Assembly (NCBI RefSeq): GCF_000430665.1
Contig: NZ_AUML01000002.1
Location: forward strand, 124,001 to 188,000
Source of the DNA: Aquimarina muelleri DSM 19832
GTDB lineage: Bacteria > Bacteroidota > Bacteroidia > Flavobacteriales > Flavobacteriaceae
Length of the DNA stretch: 64,000 nucleotides
Reading direction: 5' to 3'
How positions within the stretch are numbered: the stretch's first letter is position 1; each line of letters opens with the position of its first letter. The notes below the pieces were generated by a model. The model did not search any database. It was given only the letters and a program-made list of their open reading frames with translations, and was not told the DNA's origin. Shown piece after piece: positions 43,233 to 51,594 of the stretch. A program made the position numbers and the translations under genes.

Positions 43233-43693
43233 ACGTTTTTCACACTCAAAAATTACAATCTTCAAACCTCTATATGATAAAAGACCCAAATGTAAATCAT
43301 TTCTACTACTATCCCTTAAATAGCATCATAAGGCTTAACATAATAATAAAACATGTTTTATCAAACAACACATAATCAAATCGAAATTATTATGTAAATA
43401 TTACTCAGAACTATATACAACGTAATGAAAGAAAAAAACTTAAAAGAGATTCACTAAAAGATCTAATTACCTAAACAACCAAACATCTAACAGATTTACA
43501 TAAAGCATTTAATACAAAACTTATAATTAACTAAAAACAAATAACTTAGTCTCGTATATTATTTTATATATCTAGAAAAAAAAATAAAAACAAGTAACAT
43601 ATAGCTTATCTACAAACTCTCTTTAGTATAAAAACAACTTCAATTGTGAATATATTTCATTATTTTAGTTTTTTGTAATCCCCCAAATGATCT
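43233..43693. other. AT-rich divergent intergenic region, no gene seen
   Basis: 461 bases rich in short A and T tracts. A TTG (43647) with TAGTTTTTTG (43666) about 20 bases later is an imperfect promoter for the secreted protein. Nothing else is recognisable. Confidence 0.4.
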
Positions 43694-44656
43694 ATGAAAA
43701 AGCTCTTTATCCTACTGTTATTGTTTGCGCAAATAATCTATTCACAGACATACACTGTTATTGATTCTATACAAAAAACGCCTATATCATATGCTACAAT
43801 TTCTTTTGGTAATGGAAAAGGTACATTTGCTGATGCAGATGGTAATTTTAGTTTTTCAAAAAAATGGTATCCAGATATAGATACTTTATATATATCTTCT
43901 GTTGGGTATAATGAAGTAGCAATTTTGACTACTGAGCTACCCAAAAAAATAGTATTAACCGAGAGTGTTGATGAACTGAAAGAGGTATATATAACTGCCG
44001 AAAAAAAGAGAAAGTATAAAATTAAAAAACTTCCTCCAGAAGTACATGATGATTATTTTAAGTGTTGGCTCCCAACGGTTGAATCTGAAATTGCTGTTTT
44101 TTTTCCAAAAGATTTCAAAAAAAACTCTAAAATAGCATCTGTTTATTTACCTATAAAAACAGATGATTCTAATAAAAATTCTAGTAGAAACCCTTCTTTT
44201 TCTACTTTGTTTAAAATGCAATTTTACACTAATAACAATGGTTCTCCAGAAAAGAGATTGCCATATGATGATATTATATTTTTGGTAAGTGATCAAGACA
44301 AATCTAATTTTGAACTAGACATTTCAGAACACAAAGTATTTATTCCAAAAGAAGGGATTTTTGTATCCATACAAGTATTAGGGTACGCTGATAAAAATGG
44401 TAAACTACAACAAACCAGAAAATATAGTGTAATTGAAACCAGAAAAGGTACTATTAAAGTTTCTACTACCTTTAGACCTTTATTACCTTTTACAGACAAA
44501 ATATCTAACTATAAAACTTTTACACGAAGAATTTTTTATAAAAATAGAGAATGGCAACGTTTTGATAAAAAATATAGCACGACTAATAACCTTATAAAAA
44601 ATAATAATACTAATTATGGTATGGGGTTACGATTACATCTATTTGAAGAAGAATAG
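43694..44656 (+). CDS. Secreted carboxypeptidase-regulatory-like domain protein
   Basis: 320 residues: signal peptide (1-18), then a CarboxypepD_reg-like/SusD-partner type beta domain (~20-98: TVIDSIQKTPISYATISFGN, GTFADADGNFSF, DTLYISSVGYNEV), and a ~220-residue C-terminal part (VESEIAVFFPKDFKKNSKIA, PFDDIIF-like strands, SVIETRKGTIKVSTTFRPLL) of beta character. Similar architectures occur in Bacteroidota outer-membrane or cell-surface proteins. Function unknown. Confidence 0.8.
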   Translation: MKKLFILLLLFAQIIYSQTYTVIDSIQKTPISYATISFGNGKGTFADADGNFSFSKKWYPDIDTLYISSVGYNEVAILTTELPKKIVLTESVDELKEVYITAEKKRKYKIKKLPPEVHDDYFKCWLPTVESEIAVFFPKDFKKNSKIASVYLPIKTDDSNKNSSRNPSFSTLFKMQFYTNNNGSPEKRLPYDDIIFLVSDQDKSNFELDISEHKVFIPKEGIFVSIQVLGYADKNGKLQQTRKYSVIETRKGTIKVSTTFRPLLPFTDKISNYKTFTRRIFYKNREWQRFDKKYSTTNNLIKNNNTNYGMGLRLHLFEEE

Positions 44657-44661
44657 GCAAA

Positions 44662-44766
44662 TCAATAACATCAGAACAATCTCACGGGGGTATGCTTGCG
44701 AAAATACATTTTGCTTTCGAGGCGGCAAGCTTCGGAGAATTAAACTCCACAACATGGATTAAAAAT
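44662..44766 (+). repeat. Dispersed hairpin repeat B, copy 3
   Basis: The most diverged of three copies: CTCACGGGGGTATGCTTGCG, AAAATACATTTTG, CTTTCGAGGCGGCAAGCTTC, GGAGAATTAAACTCC, ACAACATGG. It lies between two convergent genes, 8 bases before the SulP gene end. Confidence 0.8.
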
Positions 44767-44773
44767 CTTTTTA

Positions 44774-46537
44774 TCAATCCAGAAAAGATCTTCTTTTAGT
44801 GTTAAATTGTATTGCAGCCTCATGAATTGGTGCGTGCTTTGTACGGTTTTCAGCATAGTCTACAGCATCTGAAATTGTTAAATAGTAGTGATCTACTCCT
44901 AATTTATCCGTAAACCCAGACCTTTTTAAAAAGTCACGTACAGGACCTATAGTACCAACCATTAATAACTGTATCCCCAAAGTATCCAAATATTGTTGAA
45001 TATCTTCTAGCACGTGTAATCCCGTACTATCCATATCATGCATATTGGTATTATCCAGAATAAAAAAATTTGGTGTAGGTTTACGTTTAGATATATATGC
45101 CAGAATAGTATCTTTAAAATAACTAGAATTACCAAAATATAATTGGTTGTCAAATCGAATAATCAAATATTCTGGTGATTGCAAAGCATCTGGAAATCTA
45201 TTTATATTTCTATAATACTTAGTTCCTGGTATATTAACCAATTCTGCAATATGTGGACGAGCACTATAATACTGAAGAAAAACAAAAGACAATAATACTC
45301 CTATAAGAATCCCTTTTTCTACTCCGAAAATTAAAGTTCCTAAAAACGTAATAAGCATTACAATAAAATCTCGTCTTCTAAGCTTAAATAAATATTTAGC
45401 TTCGCTAAAATTTACTAATCCAAATACCGATACTATTATTATTGCTGCTAAAGTTGCCTTAGGAATATAATAAAAATAAGAGGTTAAAAACAATAAAGAA
45501 AACAATACCATAACCGCGGTAATGATAGAAGAAACAGCCGTCTTCCCTCCTGCTTCATCGTTGATTGCTGTTCTACTATAACTCCCAGAAGATGGTATTG
45601 CCTGAAAAAACGAACCGATAACCTTAGCAATACCCAAGGCAAATAACTCCTGATTAGGGCGTATAATATGATCTCTATTTTTCATTTGCATAGATTTAGC
45701 AATACCTATACTACCAACATACCCTATAAAAGTAACTGTTAATACAGATGGCATCAATGCAACCATTGTTTCATAACTCATTTCAGGAATTGTAAAAGAA
45801 GGTAATCCACTAGGTACATCTTTAATAATAGCTACACCATGATTATGTAAATCAAATAGATAAACAACTACAGTAGTTATTACCAATACCATCAATGCTC
45901 CAGGAAACGATCTTTTCCATTGTTTGAAAATATTAATAAATACAATTGAACCAACACAAATAGTTAATGTAATCCAGTTTACTTCAAAAAAATGACTAAT
46001 CGTATACCAAACGATCTGATGCGTATGTTTAAAATCTGGAATTTCAATACCTAATCCCTGTTCTAATTGAGAGACTATTATAATGATTGCTGCTGCAGAA
46101 ATAAAACCAGAAATAACAGGTTGCGAAATAAGGTTTACCAAAAACCCCATACGCAACACACTCATTATAATTTGCAATACCCCTATAAGAAACCCTGCAA
46201 ATAAAACTAATTCTATAAATTTTTCGGTAAATGGCTCTGCTAGTTGGCTTACTCCGCTCATTACTAAAATAGCAGTAACTGCTACAGGACCTATACTTAG
46301 TTGTCGCGATGTGCCAAAAATTGCATAAAGCACTAAAGGTACTAAACAAGCATATAAACCATATATCGGAGGAACTCCCATTAATAATGCATATGCTATT
46401 GCTTGCGGTATAAGAACCACTCCAACAGTAATACCAGCAATACTATCTGCCTTAAAAAAAGAACGATTGTATCCTTGGTCTTTGAAGGTCTGAAAAAAGG
46501 GAATTATTTTATATAATTTTTTAACGGTATTTACTAT
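44774..46537 (-). CDS. SulP-family anion transporter with STAS domain; abnormal start
   Basis: The membrane part (12-14 helices, ~1-430) has the SulP signature (VLIPQAIAYALLMGVPPIYG, FGTSRQLSIGPVAVTA, AGGAT-like GGKTAVSSI region) and the C-terminal STAS domain (~460-570: LIIRFDNQLYFGNSSYFKDT, FILDNTNMHDMDSTGLHVLE). The first ATG/GTG/TTG in frame (GTG at 46420) cuts through membrane helix 1; conserved N-terminal sequence (PFFQTFKDQGYN, FKADSIAGITVG) continues 39 codons upstream to an ATA at 46537 without any standard start. I give the extended range; start uncertain. Sulfate or bicarbonate is the likely substrate. Confidence 0.8.
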   Translation of the reverse strand: MVNTVKKLYKIIPFFQTFKDQGYNRSFFKADSIAGITVGVVLIPQAIAYALLMGVPPIYGLYACLVPLVLYAIFGTSRQLSIGPVAVTAILVMSGVSQLAEPFTEKFIELVLFAGFLIGVLQIIMSVLRMGFLVNLISQPVISGFISAAAIIIIVSQLEQGLGIEIPDFKHTHQIVWYTISHFFEVNWITLTICVGSIVFINIFKQWKRSFPGALMVLVITTVVVYLFDLHNHGVAIIKDVPSGLPSFTIPEMSYETMVALMPSVLTVTFIGYVGSIGIAKSMQMKNRDHIIRPNQELFALGIAKVIGSFFQAIPSSGSYSRTAINDEAGGKTAVSSIITAVMVLFSLLFLTSYFYYIPKATLAAIIIVSVFGLVNFSEAKYLFKLRRRDFIVMLITFLGTLIFGVEKGILIGVLLSFVFLQYYSARPHIAELVNIPGTKYYRNINRFPDALQSPEYLIIRFDNQLYFGNSSYFKDTILAYISKRKPTPNFFILDNTNMHDMDSTGLHVLEDIQQYLDTLGIQLLMVGTIGPVRDFLKRSGFTDKLGVDHYYLTISDAVDYAENRTKHAPIHEAAIQFNTKRRSFLD

Positions 46538-46685
46538 TTTGGTTACGTAGGTAAATCTACAATAGTTTAATAAGTTATACCAAATAATTTATAATTAACA
46601 TAGATAATATATTATTTAGCAATATTTTTTGTGTCTTAAATATATATTTTAAGACCTTTTCAACATCTCCTTAAAATGAAATATC

Positions 46686-46693
46686 TAATTTTG
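46686..46693 (+). promoter_or_regulatory. -7 box of the TauE/SafE gene
   Basis: TAATTTTG, exact TAnnTTTG, 39 bases before the start codon. No TTG at -33. Confidence 0.45.
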
Positions 46694-46732
46694 GAACTAA
46701 TATACTTTTATTGTTTTTCCTAATAACATACC

Positions 46733-47488
46733 ATGAATGAAAATTTACTTCTATGCATACTAGCAATAATAGGTTTTATTGCTGGGGTAATTAATACACT
46801 TGCTGGTGGTGGTTCTTTACTAACTTTACCTATGTTAATTTTTATGGGACTTCCTCCTGCTATTGCAAACGGTACTAATCGTATTGGAATTTTTATTCAG
46901 TCCATATCTTCTATAGCTGGTTTTAAAAGCAAAGGTATTCGACCAACATCTTTTGGAGTATACTTAGGTATATCTGCACTAATAGGATCTCTTATTGGAG
47001 CGCAAATTGCTATTGATGTTAAAGGAGAAACCTTTAATAAAATTTTAGCTATCATAATGATTATTGTAGTACTTATTATGGTATTTAAACCTAAAGTAAA
47101 CATCCAGAACCTAGCCGAAAGAACAAACGGAAAACACCTTTGGATATCTATTATCGCTTTTTTCTTTATCGGTATTTATGGAGGGTTTATTCAAGCTGGT
47201 GTTGGTATATTTATACTATTAGCATTAACCTCTATTAACTACTTGAATCTGGTTACGTCTAATGCTGTAAAAGTTCTGGTTGTTTTTATCTACACCATTG
47301 GTGCTTTAATAATATTTGCATACAACAACCAAATCGACTACTTATATGGTTTTGTCCTTGCTTTTGGAAATGCAACGGGAGGATGGATTGCCAGCAGATG
47401 GTCTGTTAAAAAAGGGGATGGATTAATCAAAGTATTTTTAGTTATAATGGTTACAGCAATGGCTGTTAAATTATGGTTAGACAATTAA
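46733..47488 (+). CDS. TauE/SafE-family sulfite/organosulfonate exporter
   Basis: 251 residues, about eight membrane helices in two repeats. Family marks: AGVINTLAGGGSLLTLPMLI near the N-terminus, PAIANGTNRI, and in the second half IGIYGGFIQAGVGIF and TSNAVKVLVV. Members move sulfite, sulfoacetate or other anions out of the cell. Divergent from a SulP anion transporter, so the two may handle related anions. Confidence 0.92.
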   Translation: MNENLLLCILAIIGFIAGVINTLAGGGSLLTLPMLIFMGLPPAIANGTNRIGIFIQSISSIAGFKSKGIRPTSFGVYLGISALIGSLIGAQIAIDVKGETFNKILAIIMIIVVLIMVFKPKVNIQNLAERTNGKHLWISIIAFFFIGIYGGFIQAGVGIFILLALTSINYLNLVTSNAVKVLVVFIYTIGALIIFAYNNQIDYLYGFVLAFGNATGGWIASRWSVKKGDGLIKVFLVIMVTAMAVKLWLDN

Positions 47489-47570
47489 TCCAATAATAAT
47501 ACATTAAAGATATCTGTAGTATTATTCTTATCTTTTGAATCTAAAAACAAATACATAAACCTATCCTATT

Positions 47571-48374
47571 ATGAAAAACTCTCCTTTTTATATTATTATT
47601 CTATGTCTCTTTTTTTTGAGTTGTAAATCTCAAAAAAAAGAAGAGTCTGATAGTATTAATGAAGAAATTACAGATACTATAGAAACCGTTTCGAAAAAAG
47701 TAGTAAATGATATTCTTATAGATCCAATAATGCATGCTTCCACTATTTTAGAATGGAAAGAAAAAACAATTTATATTGACCCAACAGGAGGTGCTAAAGC
47801 TTTTAAAAACAAGAAGGCTCCCAATTTAATTCTTATTACTGATATTCATGGAGATCATATGGATATTGAAACCTTGGACAGTTTAGACCTATCTAAGTCC
47901 GAAATTATCGTCCCTCAAGCTGTTGGAGAGAAACTTCCTGCTAAATATACCGATCAACTGATCATCATAAACAACGGGGAAACAAAAGAGATACAAGGGA
48001 TATCTATTGAAGCTATTCCAATGTATAACCTACGTGAAGAGGCTTTAAAATTTCACAGTAAAGGGCGCGGTAATGGGTATGTAATTACTTTAGGGGATAA
48101 ACGCATTTACTTTTCTGGAGATACCGAAGATATTAGGGAAATGAGAGATCTTAAATATATAGACATCGCTTTTGTATGCATGAATCTACCCTACACTATG
48201 ACTGTAGAAAGTGCTGCTAATGCTGTATTAGAATTTAAACCTAAACAAGTATATCCTTATCATTATCGTGGAACTGAGGGATTAAGTGATGTAGTAAAGT
48301 TTAAAAAACTAGTATCCAAAGACCCATCTATAGAAGTTTTACAGTTAGATTGGTATCCCAAAAAGAATCAGTAA
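47571..48374 (+). CDS. Metallo-beta-lactamase-fold lipoprotein
   Basis: 267 residues with a lipoprotein signal (LSC, Cys18) and an MBL fold of the UlaG-like/L-ascorbate lactonase type (~45-265): DPIMHASTILEW, IYIDPTGGAKAF, the metal site TDIHGDHMD, IYFSGDTED and YPYHYRG. The first ligand of the usual HxHxDH is Asp, as in some Bacteroidota members; others are intact. Likely an envelope-located hydrolase of unknown substrate. Confidence 0.88.
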   Translation: MKNSPFYIIILCLFFLSCKSQKKEESDSINEEITDTIETVSKKVVNDILIDPIMHASTILEWKEKTIYIDPTGGAKAFKNKKAPNLILITDIHGDHMDIETLDSLDLSKSEIIVPQAVGEKLPAKYTDQLIIINNGETKEIQGISIEAIPMYNLREEALKFHSKGRGNGYVITLGDKRIYFSGDTEDIREMRDLKYIDIAFVCMNLPYTMTVESAANAVLEFKPKQVYPYHYRGTEGLSDVVKFKKLVSKDPSIEVLQLDWYPKKNQ

Positions 48375-48437
48375 GTTAAAACACAAAAAAGGGAGGGTTT
48401 GGTAAAATACCAAACCCTCCCTTTTTTGTGTTTTAAC
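48375..48437. terminator. Perfect 30-bp bidirectional terminator
   Basis: Arms 48375-48404 and 48408-48437 are fully complementary around a 3-base loop, containing a GGGAGGG/CCCTCCC centre and A6/T6 tracts. It immediately follows the MBL stop codon and also serves the convergent cold-shock gene. Confidence 0.95.
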
Positions 48438-48465
48438 GTATGACTATTATAATATAGTAAAATAC

Positions 48466-48915
48466 TTAAGCTTTTTTAACACGAACTGCGTTCATGCCTT
48501 TTTGACCCCGTTCTAATTCAAAAGTAACTCTATCATTTTCTTTTACTTCATTGATCAGACCATTAACATGTACGAAATATCTTTCTTGCGTTTCATCATC
48601 ATTAATAAAACCATATCCTTTAGAGTCGTTAAAAAAAGCAACTTTTCCTTTTCGCACAGGATCAAACTCTTCTTTTTCTCTCTTAGGAACTCCTATTTCA
48701 ATATTTTCTGCCTTGATTTTTTTCTTCTTAGAAGGGTCTGGTGGCGTATCAGTAAGATACCCATTTTCATCTACATAAGCAATCATACTATCTAAGCCAT
48801 TTCCTTTATTAGAATTAGCCTTACGCTCTATTTTCTTTTTCTGCTTATCTTCTCTTTTTTTTAATTTCTTTTTTTCTTTCTCTATCTTATTGAAAGTTTG
48901 TTGTGATTTTGCCAT
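48466..48915 (-). CDS. Cold-shock-domain protein with basic N-terminal extension
   Basis: 149 residues: a Lys/Glu-rich coiled coil (~1-40), a flexible linker (~40-85) and a C-terminal cold shock domain (~87-149) with RNP1 KGYGFINDD and RNP2 RYFVHVNGL. Such long CSDs are typical of Bacteroidota. Binds single-stranded RNA/DNA. It has a long 5' leader (~170 bases) with several hairpins, as cold-induced csp genes often have. Convergent with the MBL gene through a shared terminator. Confidence 0.92.
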   Translation of the reverse strand: MAKSQQTFNKIEKEKKKLKKREDKQKKKIERKANSNKGNGLDSMIAYVDENGYLTDTPPDPSKKKKIKAENIEIGVPKREKEEFDPVRKGKVAFFNDSKGYGFINDDETQERYFVHVNGLINEVKENDRVTFELERGQKGMNAVRVKKA

Positions 48916-49236
48916 TCGTTTTTATAACTCTTTTTATTAAACCTACTTTACTCCGGCATATAGGTATGTAACCGGTTGTCATTGAAATACTAAACGAACA
49001 ATTGGAAAATGACAATTTTTAAGATTGATTTACCGAATAATTTACCCAGTGGTTGCAATAACTAGAATACAAAATGTATTCAAATTCTTTACAAAGGTAA
49101 GTTTTCATTTTTGATAAAAAAAAAACTCTTCACATAAATGAATATTATTCTACTAAATAGAGACCCTAATATATCAAAATTTGTAAATTACCGCCTTATT
49201 TTTTTTATTATAAACAAACCCTACTCTACTTTTTGA
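48916..49236. other. Long cold-shock leader and divergent promoter region
   Basis: 321 bases. The minus-strand TACCTTTG (49092-49099) is an exact -7 box giving a leader of about 170 bases for the cold-shock gene. Within it: an 8-bp TTGTCATT/AATGACAA stem (48976-49018), an AACCGGTT palindrome and a CCGG...CCGG stem. The other ~130 bases towards the pseudouridine synthase gene are AT-rich without a clear motif. Confidence 0.55.
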
Positions 49237-49827
49237 ATGGATCCTAATGTTAAACAACAAAACCATACGCATTTTGCTATCTACAAACCCTATGGCTATT
49301 TGAGCCAATTTATTAATAATGGACAAAAACAAAATTCAAAAAAACTATTAGGTGAATTATATGATTTTCCTAAAGGAACAATGGCTATTGGTAGACTTGA
49401 TGAAAAATCTGAAGGATTATTATTATTAACTACAGATGGAAAAACCAGTAACGATATATGTAGTGGCTCTACCGAAAAAGAATATTATGCCCAAGTAAAT
49501 GGAGAGATTACTACAGAAGCTATTGAATTATTAAGATCTGGTGTCCAAATTGGTTTTGATGGAAAAAAATATACTACTACGCCTTGTAAAGCTAATAAAA
49601 TAGAATCTGTTCCAGTGTTTCCTGAACGCTCAAAAAAAATACGAGACAGTAGACATGGACCTACAAGTTGGGTATCTATTACTCTACAAGAAGGCAAATT
49701 TAGACAAGTTCGGAAAATGACATCTGCTGTTGGTTTTCCTACCTTAAGACTAATACGTGTACGTGTAGGCTCTATTTACTTAAAAGGAATGGAGATTGGC
49801 GAAGTGCGAGAATTAGACTCGATATAA
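49237..49827 (+). CDS. RluE-like rRNA pseudouridine synthase
   Basis: 196 residues of the RsuA/RluE family lacking the S4 domain: FAIYKPYGYLSQF at the N-terminus, catalytic Asp55 in GRLDEKSEGLLLLTTDG, KEYYAQVNGEITTEA, and EGKFRQVRKMTSAVGFPTLR. The short form resembles RluE, which modifies U2457 of 23S rRNA in E. coli; the same target is likely but not proven. Confidence 0.92.
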   Translation: MDPNVKQQNHTHFAIYKPYGYLSQFINNGQKQNSKKLLGELYDFPKGTMAIGRLDEKSEGLLLLTTDGKTSNDICSGSTEKEYYAQVNGEITTEAIELLRSGVQIGFDGKKYTTTPCKANKIESVPVFPERSKKIRDSRHGPTSWVSITLQEGKFRQVRKMTSAVGFPTLRLIRVRVGSIYLKGMEIGEVRELDSI

Positions 49828-49991
49828 TTTTTTTAATACTATACTCCATTTTTACCTATCATTAAGAAGAAATATTTTCTAAAAACAATATTAAATTTCA
49901 ACGAAAAAAGAATAAAAAACATATTATTTAGTATAAAAAAGACTATAATTCTATTTTTATTATATTTTTTAGAAAATAAAACTTTTGTGTG

Positions 49992-49999
49992 TAGTTTTG
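49992..49999 (+). promoter_or_regulatory. -7 box of the histidine decarboxylase gene
   Basis: TAGTTTTG, exact TAnnTTTG, 20 bases before the start codon, implying a leader of about 15 bases. Confidence 0.5.
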
Positions 50000-50019
50000 A
50001 CTAAAATTATATACCTATC

Positions 50020-51147
50020 ATGAAATTACATGCAGCGGAACAACAACAGCTAGAACAATTATATCTTAGCATACAAAATACCACTCAAAATTTTTTAGGA
50101 TATCCAGTTTCAAAAGATTTTGATTATTCAGAATTAATGCCATTTTTACAATATCCATTAAATAATCTTGGAGATCCCTTTAGTGAATCTACATATCGTG
50201 TAGATTCCAGAGCTATGGAACGTGAGGTTGTTAATTTTTTTGCAGGACTATTTAGAGCACATACAGATGATATATGGGGATATGTAACTAATGGTGGATC
50301 TGAAGGTAATTTATATGGTTTATATGTTGCCCGTGAATTATATTCTAAAGGAATGGTATACTTTTCTGAAGCTACCCATTATAGTATTCAAAAAAATGTA
50401 ACGTTACTTAATGTAGATTATGTTATTGTAAAATCCTTACCAAATGGGGAAATGGATTATGAAGACTTAAAAGATGCAGTTGGGTATCATAGACACAGAC
50501 CTGCTATAATTGTAGCTAATATAGGTACAACAATGACTGAAGCCAAAGATGATACTAAAAAAATTAAAGGAATTTTAGAAAACATGGCTATCGAAAAACA
50601 CTACATCCATGCAGATGCAGCATTAGCAGGTGGTTTTGCTCCCTTTGTTACACCAAGACCTGCTTTTGATTTTGAAGATGGTATTGATAGCATCTCGATT
50701 AGCGGACATAAATTTATTGGTTCTCCTATGCCATCAGGCGTAGTAATAGTAAAAAAAGATAACAGAGATCGAATTGCCAGAAGAATTGCATATATAGGTA
50801 GTTCTGATGCAACTATAACCGGATCTCGAAATGGGCATACTCCATTATTTTTGTGGTATGCAATAAAAAAACTAGGCGTGGATGGCTTTAAAAAACGTAC
50901 AGAGCATAGTTTAGCTGTAGCTTCTTATACTGAAAAAAAACTAAAAGAACTTGGGATTAAAGCATGGCGAAATCCTAATGCTTTAACTATAGTTTTTCCT
51001 GCTCTTAGCGAAACTATAATAAATAAATGGCAATTAGCTACTGAAAAAGGCCAATCGCATATTATTTGTATGCCAAACGTGTCTTATGAGCAAATCAATG
51101 AATTTATTGCAGATGTAGAATTAGAAATGTGTACCTCTGCTATATAA
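50020..51147 (+). CDS. hdc: PLP-dependent histidine decarboxylase
   Basis: 375 residues of the group II decarboxylase family, matching bacterial histidine decarboxylases: FLGYPVSKDFDYSELMPFL at the N-terminus, TNGGSEGNLYGLYVAREL, ATHYSIQKNV, HADAALAGGFAPFV and the PLP lysine Lys231 in SISGHKFIGSP. It turns L-histidine into histamine and CO2, sometimes to feed siderophore or other secondary pathways; no such cluster is visible beside it. Single gene with its own -7 box. A related aromatic or serine substrate cannot be ruled out. Confidence 0.88.
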   Translation: MKLHAAEQQQLEQLYLSIQNTTQNFLGYPVSKDFDYSELMPFLQYPLNNLGDPFSESTYRVDSRAMEREVVNFFAGLFRAHTDDIWGYVTNGGSEGNLYGLYVARELYSKGMVYFSEATHYSIQKNVTLLNVDYVIVKSLPNGEMDYEDLKDAVGYHRHRPAIIVANIGTTMTEAKDDTKKIKGILENMAIEKHYIHADAALAGGFAPFVTPRPAFDFEDGIDSISISGHKFIGSPMPSGVVIVKKDNRDRIARRIAYIGSSDATITGSRNGHTPLFLWYAIKKLGVDGFKKRTEHSLAVASYTEKKLKELGIKAWRNPNALTIVFPALSETIINKWQLATEKGQSHIICMPNVSYEQINEFIADVELEMCTSAI

Positions 51148-51164
51148 TAATTATTTAGTAATCT

Positions 51165-51428
51165 CTAAAACTCTTTTAGATATTGACCAATATAATATCC
51201 ATCCATTAATCTATGATGCACATTAATTGCAATAGGTAAGCATAGTTTATCTTTAGAGTATTTACCAAATGAGAATTTTGGCACACTATTTTTACATTGA
51301 AAATGCCTGACGTGTGTATGTCTTGTAAAAGTATACCAAGGAATTGATGAGTAATGGATGGTATCTATGCGTTTCGCATTATCTGTATTTCGTAACCCTT
51401 TACTGTTTTGCGTTTCCAGATCTAATTT
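51165..51428 (-). pseudogene. 5'-truncated type A chloramphenicol acetyltransferase remnant
   Basis: About 85 codons in one frame end with a TAG and translate to the C-terminal part of a CatA-type enzyme: RIDTIHYSSIPWYTFTR, VPKFSFGKYSKDKLCLPIAI and the catalytic NVHHRLMDGYYIGQYLKEF, which keeps the HHxxxDG motif. Frame shows a stop (TGA) at 51441-51443 and no start; the N-terminal ~60% of the enzyme is absent. The break coincides with the left end of the inverted-repeat element. Not expected to be functional. Confidence 0.8.
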
Positions 51429-51585
51429 AGTCCTACTTTGTCATCTTATATATGCTTTTATTTCATTTTTAGATTACCATTAAAATCTCTCTACATCTCC
51501 CGTCATAGGGAGAATTTTATTCCTTCCTTTGAAGGAAGGTTGGGATGGATCTATTTTTAACTCCAAAATGACAAAGTAGGATTAG
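51422..51585. mobile_element. MITE-like element of ~150-165 bp
   Basis: 14-bp perfect terminal inverted repeats: TCCTACTTTGTCAT (51431-51444) and ATGACAAAGTAGGA (51568-51581), with a further CTAAT/ATTAG pair outside. The interior is non-coding and contains an 8-bp CCTTCCTT/AAGGAAGG hairpin (near 51514-51540) of a kind often seen in flavobacterial intergenic DNA. No flanking target duplication could be defined. Confidence 0.55.
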
Positions 51586-51594
51586 TTCTCTTTT

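Larger units (their letters stand above)
51148..51594. other. Decayed region: CAT remnant and MITE-like element
   Basis: 447 bases without an intact gene, holding the 3' remnant of a chloramphenicol acetyltransferase gene on the minus strand and a ~150-bp inverted-repeat element directly at its broken end. Confidence 0.7.
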
